Source: Maribacter spongiicola
Lineage (GTDB): Bacteria > Bacteroidota > Bacteroidia > Flavobacteriales > Flavobacteriaceae
Assembly (NCBI RefSeq): GCF_004364165.1
Contig: NZ_SOAY01000010.1
Coordinates: forward strand, 1,639,098-1,703,097
Length of the DNA stretch: 64,000 nucleotides
Direction: 5' to 3'
Under the pieces are notes generated by a model. That model saw only the letters and a list, made by a program, of their open reading frames with translations. It did not search any database and had not been told where the DNA came from. Positions 33,665 to 43,195 of this stretch are shown in pieces. Numbering within the stretch: the first letter of the stretch is position 1; the number at the start of each line of letters is the position of its first letter. The translations under genes were made by a program, and so were the position numbers.

Positions 33665-34264
33665 TTATTTACGGTAAATGTCATGAATTCCCCTGCCAAC
33701 TAAAATTAACGGAACTATCTTTTCTAAACGCGACAGTTTTGTTTTTTCTTGTTTGGCGCTTGCTATATACTCAGCGAAATCTTTCTGTTTAGAATAAGTT
33801 AGTTTTTCAAAAGCAGCTTTAATGTCGTCGTTGTTTTCCAATGTAATATATAACTGAGAGGGAATAACAATTTTGGTCTTAGGTTTTTTCTCGACTTTTA
33901 ATTGTAAGCCTTTCTTTTGATTTTCTATAGCCTCATCTATATAAGATGTAATATCTTTTTTATCAATGCCTTCAAGTGTTGTAAATTTCCAGTGGCGCAT
34001 CGCCATGGTTTTTCCATCTTGTGCATTTTCTAAAACCTTTTTAGGGTCACTTAAAAAGACACCGTTAAAAAACCAAATTCCGAAGTGATTTTTGAATTTG
34101 TTTATGGCGATGATGTTTTTATTATCTACCATATATGTTGGGAAATTCCATTTGTAAGTTTCTGTTATTCCACAGGCTAAGGCAAGAGTTCTTAATACAG
34201 TTACTTCATTTTTAAAACGATGTGCTGTTGTATAGAATTCCTCTAATTTCTCTTGCTTTTCCAT
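33665..34264 (-). CDS. YdeI/OmpD-associated-type DUF1801 protein
   Basis: A 199-residue cytoplasmic protein of the YdeI family: an N-terminal DUF1801 (YdhG-like) domain (ETYKWNFPTYMVDNKNIIAINKFKNHFGIWFF, a characteristic pattern) and a C-terminal OmdA-like segment (AFEKLTYSKQKDFAEYIASAKQEKTKLSRLEKIVP). Homologues are linked to stress; the mechanism is unknown. It converges with the MocA gene one base away and lies downstream of pepT on the same strand. Confidence 0.82.
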   Translation of the reverse strand: MEKQEKLEEFYTTAHRFKNEVTVLRTLALACGITETYKWNFPTYMVDNKNIIAINKFKNHFGIWFFNGVFLSDPKKVLENAQDGKTMAMRHWKFTTLEGIDKKDITSYIDEAIENQKKGLQLKVEKKPKTKIVIPSQLYITLENNDDIKAAFEKLTYSKQKDFAEYIASAKQEKTKLSRLEKIVPLILVGRGIHDIYRK

Positions 34265-34268
34265 TGTG

Positions 34269-35492
34269 TCATTGGTTTGCTGTCAGCTCACAAATACGTA
34301 CAATAACTTCAACTGCTTTCTGCATACTCTCTACAGGTACATATTCATACTTGCCATGGAAATTATGACCGCCAGCAAATATGTTAGGGCATGGTAAGCC
34401 CATATAACTTAACTGAGAACCATCGGTGCCACCGCGTATTGGTTTAATGATTGGTTTTATACCAATATCTTCCATTGCCTTTTTAGCGGTCTCTATAATA
34501 TGAAAAACAGGTTCTACCTTTTCTTTCATATTAAAGTATTGATCTTTTAATTCTAGCTCAATACAATTGTCGTAAACGTTATTATATTTTTGGACAATGT
34601 CTTTTACTAGTTGTTTACGTTGCTCAAAATGCTTTAAATCATGGTCTCTTATAATCAATTCTACGGTAGCATTTTCGATTTCTCCGTTAAAATGATTCAC
34701 ATGAAAAAAGCCTTCTCTGCCAGATGTTTCTTCAGGTATTTCATGCTTGGGTAAATCGCTTATAATCTTATTGGCGATTAAAAGTGCATTTACCATTTTC
34801 CCTTTTGCATAACCTGGGTGTACACTTTTTCCTTTAATCGTTATTTTGGCACCTGCTGCATTGAAATTTTCATATTCCAGTTCACCAATCTGGCTACCAT
34901 CCATAGTATATGCCCATTCTGCGCCAAATTTTTCAACGTCGAATTTATGTGCTCCACGACCAATTTCTTCATCAGGTGTAAACCCAATTCTAATAGTGCC
35001 ATGCTTTATTTCTGGGTTATTTACCAAATACTCCATAGCAGTTACTATCTCGGTAATACCTGCTTTATCATCTGCACCTAAGAGGGTGGTGCCATCTGTA
35101 GTTATAATGGTTTGACCAATGTATTGTAATAGATCATCAAAATAACTAGATGGCAATATGATGTTTTCTTCTTTGTTCAGCACAATGTCCTTACCGTCGT
35201 AATTTCTAATTATTTGCGGATTTACATTCGTACCTGAAAAATCAGGAGATGTATCAAAATGAGAAATAAAACCAATGGTAGGTACTTCATGATCTACATT
35301 TGAAGGTAAGGTGGCCATTATATAGGCATTTTCATCTATCGTAACTTCAGATAGACCTATAGCGCGTAATTCATCTACTAATTTATTCGCTAAATTCCAT
35401 TGTTTTTGGGTACTTGGTGTAGTTTCTGATGATGAGTCGCTCTGCGTATCAATAGTAATATAACTTATGAAACGATCGATGATGTGCTGCAT
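34269..35492 (-). CDS. pepT: Peptidase T (tripeptide aminopeptidase)
   Basis: A 407-residue M20B metallopeptidase. Metal ligands are seen in [14 protein letters not shown] (His), [14 protein letters not shown] (bridging Asp), [10 protein letters not shown] (catalytic Glu-Glu), [10 protein letters not shown] (Asp) and [16 protein letters not shown] (His). The [17 protein letters not shown] segment is typical. It cleaves N-terminal residues from tripeptides in the cytoplasm. Four bases separate it from the downstream YdeI gene. Confidence 0.96.
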   Translation of the reverse strand: MQHIIDRFISYITIDTQSDSSSETTPSTQKQWNLANKLVDELRAIGLSEVTIDENAYIMATLPSNVDHEVPTIGFISHFDTSPDFSGTNVNPQIIRNYDGKDIVLNKEENIILPSSYFDDLLQYIGQTIITTDGTTLLGADDKAGITEIVTAMEYLVNNPEIKHGTIRIGFTPDEEIGRGAHKFDVEKFGAEWAYTMDGSQIGELEYENFNAAGAKITIKGKSVHPGYAKGKMVNALLIANKIISDLPKHEIPEETSGREGFFHVNHFNGEIENATVELIIRDHDLKHFEQRKQLVKDIVQKYNNVYDNCIELELKDQYFNMKEKVEPVFHIIETAKKAMEDIGIKPIIKPIRGGTDGSQLSYMGLPCPNIFAGGHNFHGKYEYVPVESMQKAVEVIVRICELTANQ

Positions 35493-35561
35493 GTAAAATG
35501 GGTTTTATCAAAAATAAGGTTATAAATTGTAAATTGGTAAACGTAAGATTCGATAAATTAA

Positions 35562-36014
35562 ATGATGATGAAAATTAGATATGTAGTGGCAATAGCTTTT
35601 CTTTTACTTTTCGCAAATGTAAATGCACAGGCAGATTGTATTCTTGGGGTAGGTGTTACGAACGATTCTATTATTTCTGATATTTTTCAATTGAACGAAA
35701 TGCAACGCGAGAAATTAGAAAGTTTTAGTGGCGAGATAAAATACCGAAATGATGTTTTGAGCAATGAATTAGAAAACGTAAAGAATAGACATCCTCAAAG
35801 TAGTGTTAAAGAGCTACAACAATTAGCCGATGAATATAAAAGTGTTATGGATAGTATGGGTAGGGTTCAGAAAATGATCGATAAAAGAATGTTGGCTTTG
35901 TTCAATTCAAAACAATACGATTTGTACTTGTCTTTATGTAAAAATGCTTCGCGATCCCCTTACATTGTTGTGCCCGCTGTCTACACAGATAGTATATCTA
36001 GTGAAAACAGATAA
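35562..36014 (+). CDS. Small secreted helical protein of unknown function
   Basis: A 150-residue protein with a signal peptide (VVAIAFLLLFANVNAQA) and a mature helical region with LNEMQREKLESFSGEIKY and a Q/E-rich pattern resembling the Spy/CpxP-like periplasmic helical proteins; no LTxxQ motif is clearly present. Three adjacent ATGs (35562, 35565, 35568) make the precise start ambiguous. It lies 58 bases before pyrD. No function assigned. Confidence 0.65.
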   Translation: MMMKIRYVVAIAFLLLFANVNAQADCILGVGVTNDSIISDIFQLNEMQREKLESFSGEIKYRNDVLSNELENVKNRHPQSSVKELQQLADEYKSVMDSMGRVQKMIDKRMLALFNSKQYDLYLSLCKNASRSPYIVVPAVYTDSISSENR

Positions 36015-36072
36015 AGTATTGCTTAACTTTCTCAATTACAGTTTGTATTTTTACGGCTTCTAAAATATATAC

Positions 36073-37116
36073 ATGTACAGGCTTTTTATTAGACCTCTTT
36101 TATTTCTTCTTGACCCAGAAAAAGTTCACCATATTAGTTTTTCGAGCATTAAGTTTTTCTCCAAAATAGGATTATCAGGACTTATTAAATCAATGTTCGT
36201 AGTAGAAGATAAACTTTTGGAACGTGAACTATTCGGATTGAAATTTAAGAATCCTGTTGGTTTAGCTGCTGGTTTTGATAAAAATGCGGTGTTATATAAC
36301 GAATTATCAGATTTCGGATTCGGATTCGTAGAAATTGGCACTCTTACCCCAAAGCCTCAAGATGGAAATCCGAAGAAAAGATTATTTCGTTTAAAAGAAG
36401 ATAAGGCTATCATAAACCGAATGGGGTTTAATAACCACGGGGTTTTTGAAGCAGTTGAGAATTTAAAGAAAAATCATAAAGTACTTATTGGTGGTAATAT
36501 AGGTAAGAACAAAGTGACACCGAACAATGAAGCAATTAAAGATTACTTAATCTGTTTTGACGCTTTATTCGATCACGTAGATTACTTTGTAGTAAATGTA
36601 AGCTCACCCAACACACCTGGCTTAAGAGAATTACAAGATAAAGAGCCATTAACAGCTTTGCTAAATGAGCTTCAATTAGAGAATTCAAAGCAAAGTGAAC
36701 GCAAGTCGACTGTGCGTAAACCTATTTTATTAAAAATAGCGCCAGACCTTACCGATAGCCAATTGTTAGATATTATTGATATTGTAAAAACAACAACTAT
36801 TGATGGTATTATAGCTACGAATACAACTATTTCTAGAGAGAACTTAAAATCACATGCTTTAGTAACAGAAGAAGCTGGCGGACTAAGTGGTGCTCCTTTA
36901 AAAGATAGAAGCACTGAGGTAATAAGATTTTTAGCGGAAAAGAGTAACAAGGCATTCCCAATTATCGGTGTGGGTGGTATAAACTCTGCAGAAGATGCTA
37001 TCGAGAAATTAGAAGCTGGTGCAGATCTAATTCAATTATGGACAGGCTTTGTTTATGAAGGTCCGGCTTTGATTAAAGAAATTAATAAAGCGCTTATTGA
37101 AAAAGCTGCGGTTTAA
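36073..37116 (+). CDS. pyrD: Dihydroorotate dehydrogenase, quinone type (class 2)
   Basis: A 347-residue flavoenzyme: a membrane-associating N-terminus ([20 protein letters not shown]), FMN domain with [57 protein letters not shown] (catalytic Ser), LLKIAPDLT and the C-terminal [19 protein letters not shown]. It oxidises dihydroorotate with quinone in pyrimidine synthesis. A strong terminator follows. Confidence 0.96.
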   Translation: MYRLFIRPLLFLLDPEKVHHISFSSIKFFSKIGLSGLIKSMFVVEDKLLERELFGLKFKNPVGLAAGFDKNAVLYNELSDFGFGFVEIGTLTPKPQDGNPKKRLFRLKEDKAIINRMGFNNHGVFEAVENLKKNHKVLIGGNIGKNKVTPNNEAIKDYLICFDALFDHVDYFVVNVSSPNTPGLRELQDKEPLTALLNELQLENSKQSERKSTVRKPILLKIAPDLTDSQLLDIIDIVKTTTIDGIIATNTTISRENLKSHALVTEEAGGLSGAPLKDRSTEVIRFLAEKSNKAFPIIGVGGINSAEDAIEKLEAGADLIQLWTGFVYEGPALIKEINKALIEKAAV

Positions 37117-37140
37117 GATTTTAACTATTCCTATAAAAAT

Positions 37141-37176
37141 AAATGCCCTTGTACAAATTGTGCAAGGGCATTTTAT
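37141..37176. terminator. Hairpin terminator after pyrD
   Basis: AAATGCCCTTG pairs with CAAGGGCATTT (37141-37151, 37163-37173). It lies between the convergent pyrD and Dabb genes, with a short T-run to the right. Confidence 0.8.
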
Positions 37177-37193
37177 ATATGTGAGATTTTAAT

Positions 37194-37604
37194 TTATGGT
37201 TTGGTCCAGTAATCAACAACAAAGACATCATCTAAAAAAGGAGTCAATACAGCGCCAAATGCTTTGTGGTCTGGGTGCGGTAAATAAATTGCACGATCTT
37301 CTTCACTTTCAAAAGTTAGGAAAAAGGCATGGGTAAAGCCTTTGTTCAAACCTTCTGGGCTATTGTTCAATCCCCATTCATATCCTTTAATTTGCTCAAT
37401 TTTTGAAGGTAATGCGCTGAATGTATCTTCTACTTTTTTTATTTGTTCTGCAGTTGTACCTTCTTTGAACTTAAAAAAGACAGTATGCCTTAAAAGACTA
37501 TCGGTTTGAATCATGGTTGTATTGGTCATGTTTTCATCTGTCTTCGCAAAAGCGTTTGACATGAACGAAATACTAATTAGTAATAGAAGTACTTTAATTT
37601 TCAT
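37194..37604 (-). CDS. Secreted Dabb (stress-responsive A/B barrel) protein
   Basis: A 136-residue protein; ATG at 37604 begins the signal peptide (MKIKVLLLLISISFMSNAFA). The mature part is a ferredoxin-like Dabb domain: LRHTVFFKFKEGTTAEQIKKVEDTF, GYEWGLNNSPEGLNKGFTHAFFLTF and YLPHPDHKAFGAVLTPFLDDVFVVDY. Signal-bearing Dabb proteins are common in Bacteroidota and their ligand is unknown. An in-frame codon at 37625 adds seven residues with no homology. Confidence 0.85.
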   Translation of the reverse strand: MKIKVLLLLISISFMSNAFAKTDENMTNTTMIQTDSLLRHTVFFKFKEGTTAEQIKKVEDTFSALPSKIEQIKGYEWGLNNSPEGLNKGFTHAFFLTFESEEDRAIYLPHPDHKAFGAVLTPFLDDVFVVDYWTKP

Positions 37605-37690
37605 AGTGTATTGATTTTTATACAAGATATTAAAAATAGGTGTAATACATGGTTATTCGTACTTTTCAGGTCAAACTAATATCTTCTAGA

Positions 37691-38311
37691 TTGAATTACG
37701 ATATATTATTGGCTTTTTCTATGGCAACCTTTGTTCTAGCACTTTCACCAGGACCAGATAATATTTTTGTGCTCATACAAAGTATGACCAATGGTAAAAG
37801 AAATGGATTAGCGGTCGTAGCAGGTTTAATGACGGGTTGTTTAGTGCATACTACTTTACTGGCATTCGGGGTTTCTGCGATTATTAAGAATAATCCCGCG
37901 ATATTTACTTTTATAAAAATGTTCGGTGCCGCCTACTTGATTTATTTAGCAGTAATGGTTTATAAAGGAGGAGATGTTATAGCTATTGGTGGAGAAACGA
38001 AAAATAAAAAAAGCTTAAGGTCATTATATAAACAGGGTTTTATAATGAATGTATTAAACCCGAAAGTGACTATATTCTTTCTTGCCTTTTTTCCAGGGTT
38101 TCTATTTTCAGATTCCTTAAGTACTGTCATACAATTCTATACACTTGGTTTTTTGTTCATATTGGTTTCTTCGGTTGTCTTTGGCAGTATTGCGCTACTA
38201 TCTGGTCAAATTTCAATTTTTTTAACCGCTAATAAGAAAACCGGTTTTGTTTTAAAATGGGTTCAGATTATGGTCTTCATTGGTATTGCTGTTTATTTAT
38301 TTTTTGGGTAG
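37691..38311 (+). CDS. LysE family amino acid exporter
   Basis: A 206-residue membrane protein with six helices. FVLALSPGPDNIFVLIQSMTNGKRNGL is the classic LysE/RhtB signature, then FGAAYLIYLAVMVYKGG and NVLNPKVTIFFLAFFPGF. The start is probably TTG at 37691 (MNYDILLAF matches homologues); the frame also allows ATG at 37649, which would add 14 non-homologous residues. It exports amino acids or related metabolites; substrate unknown. Confidence 0.87.
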   Translation: MNYDILLAFSMATFVLALSPGPDNIFVLIQSMTNGKRNGLAVVAGLMTGCLVHTTLLAFGVSAIIKNNPAIFTFIKMFGAAYLIYLAVMVYKGGDVIAIGGETKNKKSLRSLYKQGFIMNVLNPKVTIFFLAFFPGFLFSDSLSTVIQFYTLGFLFILVSSVVFGSIALLSGQISIFLTANKKTGFVLKWVQIMVFIGIAVYLFFG

Positions 38312-38364
38312 TTTATTTGAATTATTAATAGGTGATACTTATTTAGAGTTTGTATTTTTACGAA

Positions 38365-39234
38365 ATGTCTAATTCAAATATCAAAATTGTAGAATGCCCT
38401 CGAGATGCCATGCAAGGCATTAAGCAATTTATACCTACAGATGAAAAGGTGAGATATATACAATCGTTATTGGGTTGTGGATTTGATACGCTAGATTTCG
38501 GAAGCTTTGTTTCGCCAAAAGCAATACCACAAATGGTAGATACTGCCAAGGTTTTGGCAAAATTAGACTTGTCAAAAACGAATACAAAACTGCTATCTAT
38601 TGTTGCCAATATTCGCGGTGCAGAAGATGCCGTTTCGTATCCGGAAATCGATTATTTGGGTTTCCCTTTTTCTATTTCAGAAAATTTTCAAATGCGAAAC
38701 ACGCATAAGACTATTGCACAATCGATAGAGACTTTACAAGAAATATTCAATTTAGCCGATGCCGCAAACAAAGAGGTGGTGACTTATATTTCTATGGGGT
38801 TTGGTAACCCTTATGGCGACCCATGGGATGTTGATATTGTAGGGGAGTGGACAGAAAAACTCGCAAAAATGGGCGCTAAAATATTATCTCTTTCAGATAC
38901 TGTAGGCTCATCTGACCCAGAAATGATTTCATACTTATTCTCGAATCTTATTCCAAAATATCCGAATATCGAATTTGGTGCACATTTGCATACTACACCT
39001 ATCAAGTGGCACGAGAAAGTTGCCGCGGCTTACGAATCTGGTTGTAGACGTTTCGATGGTGCCATACAAGGCTTTGGTGGTTGCCCAATGGCGAAAGATG
39101 ATTTAACCGGTAACATGCCTACCGAGAAAATGCTTTCTTATTTTACTTCGCAGAAAGTAGATTCTGGAGTTAATTGGATGACATTTGAAGCTTCTTATAA
39201 TAAAGCTACTGAGTTATTTTCAAAATATCATTAG
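38365..39234 (+). CDS. Hydroxymethylglutaryl-CoA lyase-like enzyme
   Basis: A 289-residue TIM-barrel of the DRE-TIM family. VECPRDAMQGIKQFIPTDEKVRYIQ carries the metal-binding Asp-Arg/Asp start, GFDTLDFGSFVSPKAIPQM, MGFGNPYGDPWDVDIV, LSLSDTVGSSDPEMI and FGAHLHTTP (metal His pair), and FDGAIQGFGGCPMAKDDLTGNMPTE with the active-site cysteine. It cleaves HMG-CoA to acetoacetate and acetyl-CoA in leucine breakdown. ATG set at 38365. No catabolic operon partner is seen nearby, so the exact acyl-CoA is inferred. Confidence 0.92.
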   Translation: MSNSNIKIVECPRDAMQGIKQFIPTDEKVRYIQSLLGCGFDTLDFGSFVSPKAIPQMVDTAKVLAKLDLSKTNTKLLSIVANIRGAEDAVSYPEIDYLGFPFSISENFQMRNTHKTIAQSIETLQEIFNLADAANKEVVTYISMGFGNPYGDPWDVDIVGEWTEKLAKMGAKILSLSDTVGSSDPEMISYLFSNLIPKYPNIEFGAHLHTTPIKWHEKVAAAYESGCRRFDGAIQGFGGCPMAKDDLTGNMPTEKMLSYFTSQKVDSGVNWMTFEASYNKATELFSKYH

Positions 39235-39305
39235 TACATAAGATACTGTACATATTCCAAACTTTAATTTAAGGTTAAGGTTATTTAGATTTATTATAGA
39301 TAATC

Positions 39306-39336
39306 TTGTTTCGTATTGAAACATGTTATACGTTTG
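39306..39336 (+). promoter_or_regulatory. Promoter of the DUF4856-imelysin-HTTM-TonB receptor operon
   Basis: TTG (39306-39308), 20-bp spacer, TACGTTTG (39329-39336): it matches the Bacteroidota consensus and is 42 bases before ATG 39379. No convincing Fur box is visible around it. Confidence 0.6.
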
Positions 39337-39378
39337 CATTGTTATTTTAAACAAGTCTAAATAAAAACGGATAATAAA

Positions 39379-40611
39379 ATGAATAAATATTTTTTAGTGA
39401 TAATCATGTTTGCTGGTTTAGCAATGACATCTTGTAGTTCTGATGATGGATTAGAGCTTTCGCCTTGCGACAATTGTTTTGTTGAATTTGAAGTGCCAAA
39501 TTCTTACGTATTTACCAGAAACGGTTCTTCTTCGGTTAGTTTTGATGGGCAAACGACAAGAATAAAAATGGGGCAAGAGCTTTTGTCAAATTTTAATATC
39601 CCAACAAATACACTTGATGATTTAAGGGGGATGTTCGCTCATGTAGAAGGAGATATCGATTTTGGAGAAGCAGCATTAAATGAGTCAGATAAAAGTCTTC
39701 GAAGTAAGGTAGCAGCTTCTGCAGATTATTTTTCTACAAATGCAACAGACCAAGCTATAATTCGAGGTGATCTTGATGGATTTATTAGTGCTCAGGTAAT
39801 AGAAATTTATCCTAACTGGGAAGTGGCTGCTACAGTTGGTACTGCAGGGCAATTATCTGATGGTGAAAGTACCCGTTATGTAAATGCGAATGGCTTGGAA
39901 TATAATCAAATGTTTGCAAAATCATTAATAGGTGGCTTAATGACAGATCAGATGCTGAATAACTACCTAAGTACTGCTGTATTGGATGAGGCGGACAATG
40001 TTGCTAATAATGATGCAGATGTAGTAGAGGAAGGTAAGGACTATACTACAATGGAGCACAAATGGGATGAAGCTTATGGTTATGCCTATGGTTTAAATAC
40101 CGATCAAGCAAATCCTAATGCCGATTTGGGGGCAGATAGTTTCTTGAACGAATATATAGAACGTGCCAATGGAGATTTAGATTTTGAAGGTATAGCAGAT
40201 GATATATTTGACGCCTTTAAATTAGGTCGTGCAGCAATTGTTGCTAAAGATTATGATATTAGAGATTTACAAGCAGAAATAATCAAGGCTAACATTTCTA
40301 AAGTAATTGCTATTAGAGCGGTTTATTACTTGCAAAATGGTAAAACAAAATTAGAAGGGGAAGCTCCTAATATTGGTGGAGCGTTCCATGCACTTTCAGA
40401 GGCATACGGTTTTATCTATAGTTTACAATTTACTAGAAAACCAAACTCTACTGATCCTTATTTTACAAAAGCTGAGGTTGATGCTTTCTTAACAGATTTT
40501 TTAGATGATGGGGATAATGGTCTATGGAATGTAGAATCAACAACATTAGATTCTATTTCAGAAGATATAGCAGCGAGATTTGATTTTACGGTAGCACAAG
40601 CTGCCGATTAA
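39379..40611 (+). CDS. DUF4856 domain lipoprotein
   Basis: A 410-residue lipoprotein (MNKYFLVIIMFAGLAMTSCS; lipobox Cys) with the DUF4856 pattern: the YVFTRNGSSSVSFDGQTTRIKMGQEL start, EYNQMFAKSLIGGLMTDQMLNNYL, MEHKWDEAYGYAYGLN and NGGAFHALSEAYGFIYSL-like segments (here IGGAFHALSEAYGFIYSL). The domain is helical like the imelysins, and the two families are neighbours in many flavobacteria. First gene of an operon with imelysin, a VKGC-like protein and a TonB receptor, so a role at the outer or periplasmic surface in uptake of a metal or cofactor is likely but unproven. Confidence 0.85.
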   Translation: MNKYFLVIIMFAGLAMTSCSSDDGLELSPCDNCFVEFEVPNSYVFTRNGSSSVSFDGQTTRIKMGQELLSNFNIPTNTLDDLRGMFAHVEGDIDFGEAALNESDKSLRSKVAASADYFSTNATDQAIIRGDLDGFISAQVIEIYPNWEVAATVGTAGQLSDGESTRYVNANGLEYNQMFAKSLIGGLMTDQMLNNYLSTAVLDEADNVANNDADVVEEGKDYTTMEHKWDEAYGYAYGLNTDQANPNADLGADSFLNEYIERANGDLDFEGIADDIFDAFKLGRAAIVAKDYDIRDLQAEIIKANISKVIAIRAVYYLQNGKTKLEGEAPNIGGAFHALSEAYGFIYSLQFTRKPNSTDPYFTKAEVDAFLTDFLDDGDNGLWNVESTTLDSISEDIAARFDFTVAQAAD

Positions 40612-40622
40612 TTGGGTATAAA

Positions 40623-40660
40623 AAAAGCTATTCATGCTAAATAGTATGAACAGCTTTTTT
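40623..40660 (+). terminator. Imperfect hairpin between DUF4856 and imelysin genes
   Basis: AAAAGCTATTCAT pairs imperfectly with ATGAACAGCTTTT and is followed by a T-run. A -7-like TATTTTTG (40661-40668) follows immediately, so it may be an internal attenuator with a second promoter. Confidence 0.5.
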
Positions 40661-40668
40661 TATTTTTG
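40661..40668 (+). promoter_or_regulatory. Possible internal -7 box TATTTTTG for imelysin
   Basis: It matches TAnnTTTG and lies 29 bases before the imelysin ATG, straight after a terminator-like hairpin; the -33 position falls in the hairpin. Confidence 0.35.
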
Positions 40669-40697
40669 TATTTAATTAGAATAAATAAAAATAAGAG

Positions 40698-41828
40698 ATG
40701 AAAAGGATTATTGGATTTTTAATTGTTTTGACCTTGGTTTGGGCATGTTCCAGTGATAGTGATTCTGAAGTTACTGAGGTTGTAAACCCGGTTGATGAAG
40801 TTTCTTTTGAGCGTAGCGCTATGCTAATAAATTGGGCCGATAATATTATTATACCATCTTATGAAGCATTTTCTTCTGACTTAGAAATATTGGTAAGTTC
40901 ATTTAATACTTTTAAAGAGGATGCAAGTGAGGTCAACTTGGTTGAATTACGTTCATCTTGGGTAAATGCATATATATCTTATCAAAATGTTGCCATGTAT
41001 GAAATTGGTCCGGCAGAAACTGTGGGGTTTCAGTTAAATATGAATATTTACCCTACTAATACCGATAATATAGATGAATTCATAACTACAGATACATATG
41101 ATTTGTCGCTTTCATCCAATAGAAGCTCTAAAGGTTTTCCGGCACTAGATTATTTGTTGAATGGTTTAGGAGAGGATGATGCAGCGATTTTAGCTTTCTA
41201 TAACGGCGATGATAAAGATACTCTATTTACGTTTACAGAAGATGTTTTGTTAGATATGAAAACGTTGACCGGTACTGTATTGACAGGCTGGAAAGATGGC
41301 TATAGAGATACGTTCGTTGCTAATGATGGAGCTTCGTCTACAGCCTCTGTAGACCGCATGGTAAATGATTATATTTTTTATTTTGAAAAATATTTGAGAG
41401 CGGGTAAAATGGGAATTCCATTAGGTGTTTTTTCTGGTAGTACCTTAGCTCAGAATGTTGAAGGGTATTTTGATGCTACTATTTCTAATGATTTATTTTT
41501 AGAAGGACTAAATGCTGTTCAAGATTTTTTCAACGGTAAACATTTTAATTCCGGAACTGAAGGTGAAAGCCTTGCTTCTTATTTAGATGCGCTGAATACA
41601 GTAAAAGATGGCGAAGATTTATCTTCTCTTATTAATGCTCAATTCAATACAGCTAGAGTTATGGTTCAAGATTTGGCGGCCTTTAGAGAAGAAATTGAAA
41701 ATAATAGTACGCCCACTGCTATGTTTTTGGCATATGACGAAGTACAAAAAGCAGTACCAATGCTAAAGGTAGACATGGTTTCTGCCATGAGTATCAGTAT
41801 TGATTTTGTTGATGCAGATGGTGATTAA
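40698..41828 (+). CDS. Imelysin-like lipoprotein
   Basis: A 376-residue helical lipoprotein (MKRIIGFLIVLTLVWACSSD; lipobox Cys). The imelysin fold is shown by SWVNAYISYQNVAMYEIGPAETVGF, NMNIYPTNTDNIDEFI, SSKGFPALDYLLNGL and the duplicated helical halves. The GxHxxE metal motif of M75 imelysins is not present; GFPALDYL occupies the place, as in Bacteroidota members. Imelysins are tied to iron uptake in some bacteria. It abuts the HTTM gene (TAATG) in an operon ending with a TonB receptor. Confidence 0.88.
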   Translation: MKRIIGFLIVLTLVWACSSDSDSEVTEVVNPVDEVSFERSAMLINWADNIIIPSYEAFSSDLEILVSSFNTFKEDASEVNLVELRSSWVNAYISYQNVAMYEIGPAETVGFQLNMNIYPTNTDNIDEFITTDTYDLSLSSNRSSKGFPALDYLLNGLGEDDAAILAFYNGDDKDTLFTFTEDVLLDMKTLTGTVLTGWKDGYRDTFVANDGASSTASVDRMVNDYIFYFEKYLRAGKMGIPLGVFSGSTLAQNVEGYFDATISNDLFLEGLNAVQDFFNGKHFNSGTEGESLASYLDALNTVKDGEDLSSLINAQFNTARVMVQDLAAFREEIENNSTPTAMFLAYDEVQKAVPMLKVDMVSAMSISIDFVDADGD

Positions 41829-43195
41829 TGAAGTCGATAATAGATACATATATAAAAGCTCCCGTAGAGGCCGCCCCATTGGCGGTCTTTCGTATTTTAT
41901 TCGGTTTAATGATGCTTTTAAGTATAATTAGATTTTGGGCTTATGGTTGGATCGATAAATTTTATCTGCAGCCTAAGTTCTTTTTCTCTTATTATGGCTT
42001 TGAATGGGTGAAACCAATTGGTGAATTCACTTATTTGATTTTTATTGTATGCGCAATTTCTGCCATGTTGGTAGTTCTCGGTTATCGTTATAAACTCGCA
42101 ATTATAGTGTTTTTTTTAAGCTTTACCTATATAGAGCTTATGGATAAGACTACGTATTTAAATCATTATTACTTTATTAGTCTGTTAAGTTTTTTGTTGA
42201 TTTTTTTACCGGCAAATGCTTATTTCTCTTTAGACGCCCGTAGAAATTCTAAAAAAGCATTTCAGTACATACCAAGTTGGACCATAAATAGCATAAAATT
42301 GTTATTAGGAATCGTCTATTTTTATGCAGGTTTGGCGAAATTGAATTCAGATTGGTTGCTAAAAGCCATGCCTTTAAAAATCTGGTTGCCTTCTAAATTT
42401 GATACTCCTTTAATAGGCAGTTTACTTGGCGAAGAGTGGGTGCACTATGCTTTTAGTTGGTCAGGTGCTTTGTTCGATTTATGTATTCCTTTTTTACTCC
42501 TTAATAAAAAGACAAGAACCTTTGCATTCGTAATCGTTGTACTATTTCATGTACTTACCAGAGTATTGTTCCCAATTGGCGTTTTTCCTTTTGTAATGAT
42601 CATCTCTGCCATGATATTTTTCGACGTCAGTATTCATTCAAAAATAATAGGCTTCATTTCCAAACTTTTCAAGATTGATTCTAGTAGTTTCAATACAGGT
42701 AAAGTTTTCAAGCAAATACCGACTTTTAAAGTCAAAATGAAATATGGAATACTGGCACTTTTCTTTTGTCTACAGCTTATATTACCATTTAGATATCTTT
42801 TGTATCCGGGTGAGTTGTTTTGGACAGAAGAGGGATATCGTTTTTCATGGCGAGTGATGTTAATGGAAAAAACGGGATATGCGCAATTTAAAATAGTAAA
42901 TGGAGATACGGGTCGATGGTTTTATGTGAACAATTCAGATTTTCTAACTCCTATTCAAGAAAAACAAATGGCTTTTCAGCCCGACTTTATATTGGAATAT
43001 GCTCATTTTTTGAAAGAACATTTTGAAAACGATGGACATGAAAATGTACAAGTATATGTAGATTGCCAAGTAAGTTTAAACGGAAGATTAAGTACAACAT
43101 ATATAGACCCTACTATTGATTTAACCAAAGAGGAAGAGTCTTTTTTACATAAGAATTGGATAACACCATTTAAAGATGAGATTAAAGGAATTTAG
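41828..43195 (+). CDS. HTTM / vitamin K-dependent gamma-carboxylase homologue
   Basis: A 455-residue membrane protein. Residues 1-290 are the HTTM (vitamin K-dependent carboxylase-like) domain, with TTYLNHYYFISLLSFLLIF and YFYAGLAKLNSDWLL, the latter aligning with the human GGCX segment that carries catalytic base Lys218 (here the Lys of AKLN). Residues about 320-455 match the luminal beta domain (WTEEGYRFSWRVMLMEKTG, DGHENVQVYVDCQVSLNGR, YIDPTIDLTKEE). So both parts of GGCX are kept. Bacterial homologues have no settled role; menaquinone is available here. The start overlaps the imelysin stop. Confidence 0.85.
   Translation: MKSIIDTYIKAPVEAAPLAVFRILFGLMMLLSIIRFWAYGWIDKFYLQPKFFFSYYGFEWVKPIGEFTYLIFIVCAISAMLVVLGYRYKLAIIVFFLSFTYIELMDKTTYLNHYYFISLLSFLLIFLPANAYFSLDARRNSKKAFQYIPSWTINSIKLLLGIVYFYAGLAKLNSDWLLKAMPLKIWLPSKFDTPLIGSLLGEEWVHYAFSWSGALFDLCIPFLLLNKKTRTFAFVIVVLFHVLTRVLFPIGVFPFVMIISAMIFFDVSIHSKIIGFISKLFKIDSSSFNTGKVFKQIPTFKVKMKYGILALFFCLQLILPFRYLLYPGELFWTEEGYRFSWRVMLMEKTGYAQFKIVNGDTGRWFYVNNSDFLTPIQEKQMAFQPDFILEYAHFLKEHFENDGHENVQVYVDCQVSLNGRLSTTYIDPTIDLTKEEESFLHKNWITPFKDEIKGI

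Noticed and set aside
39241..39305. Possible Fur box upstream of the imelysin operon
   Set aside because: Only a weak AGATT...AATCT dyad is seen; it does not match the GATAATGATAATCATTATC consensus well enough.
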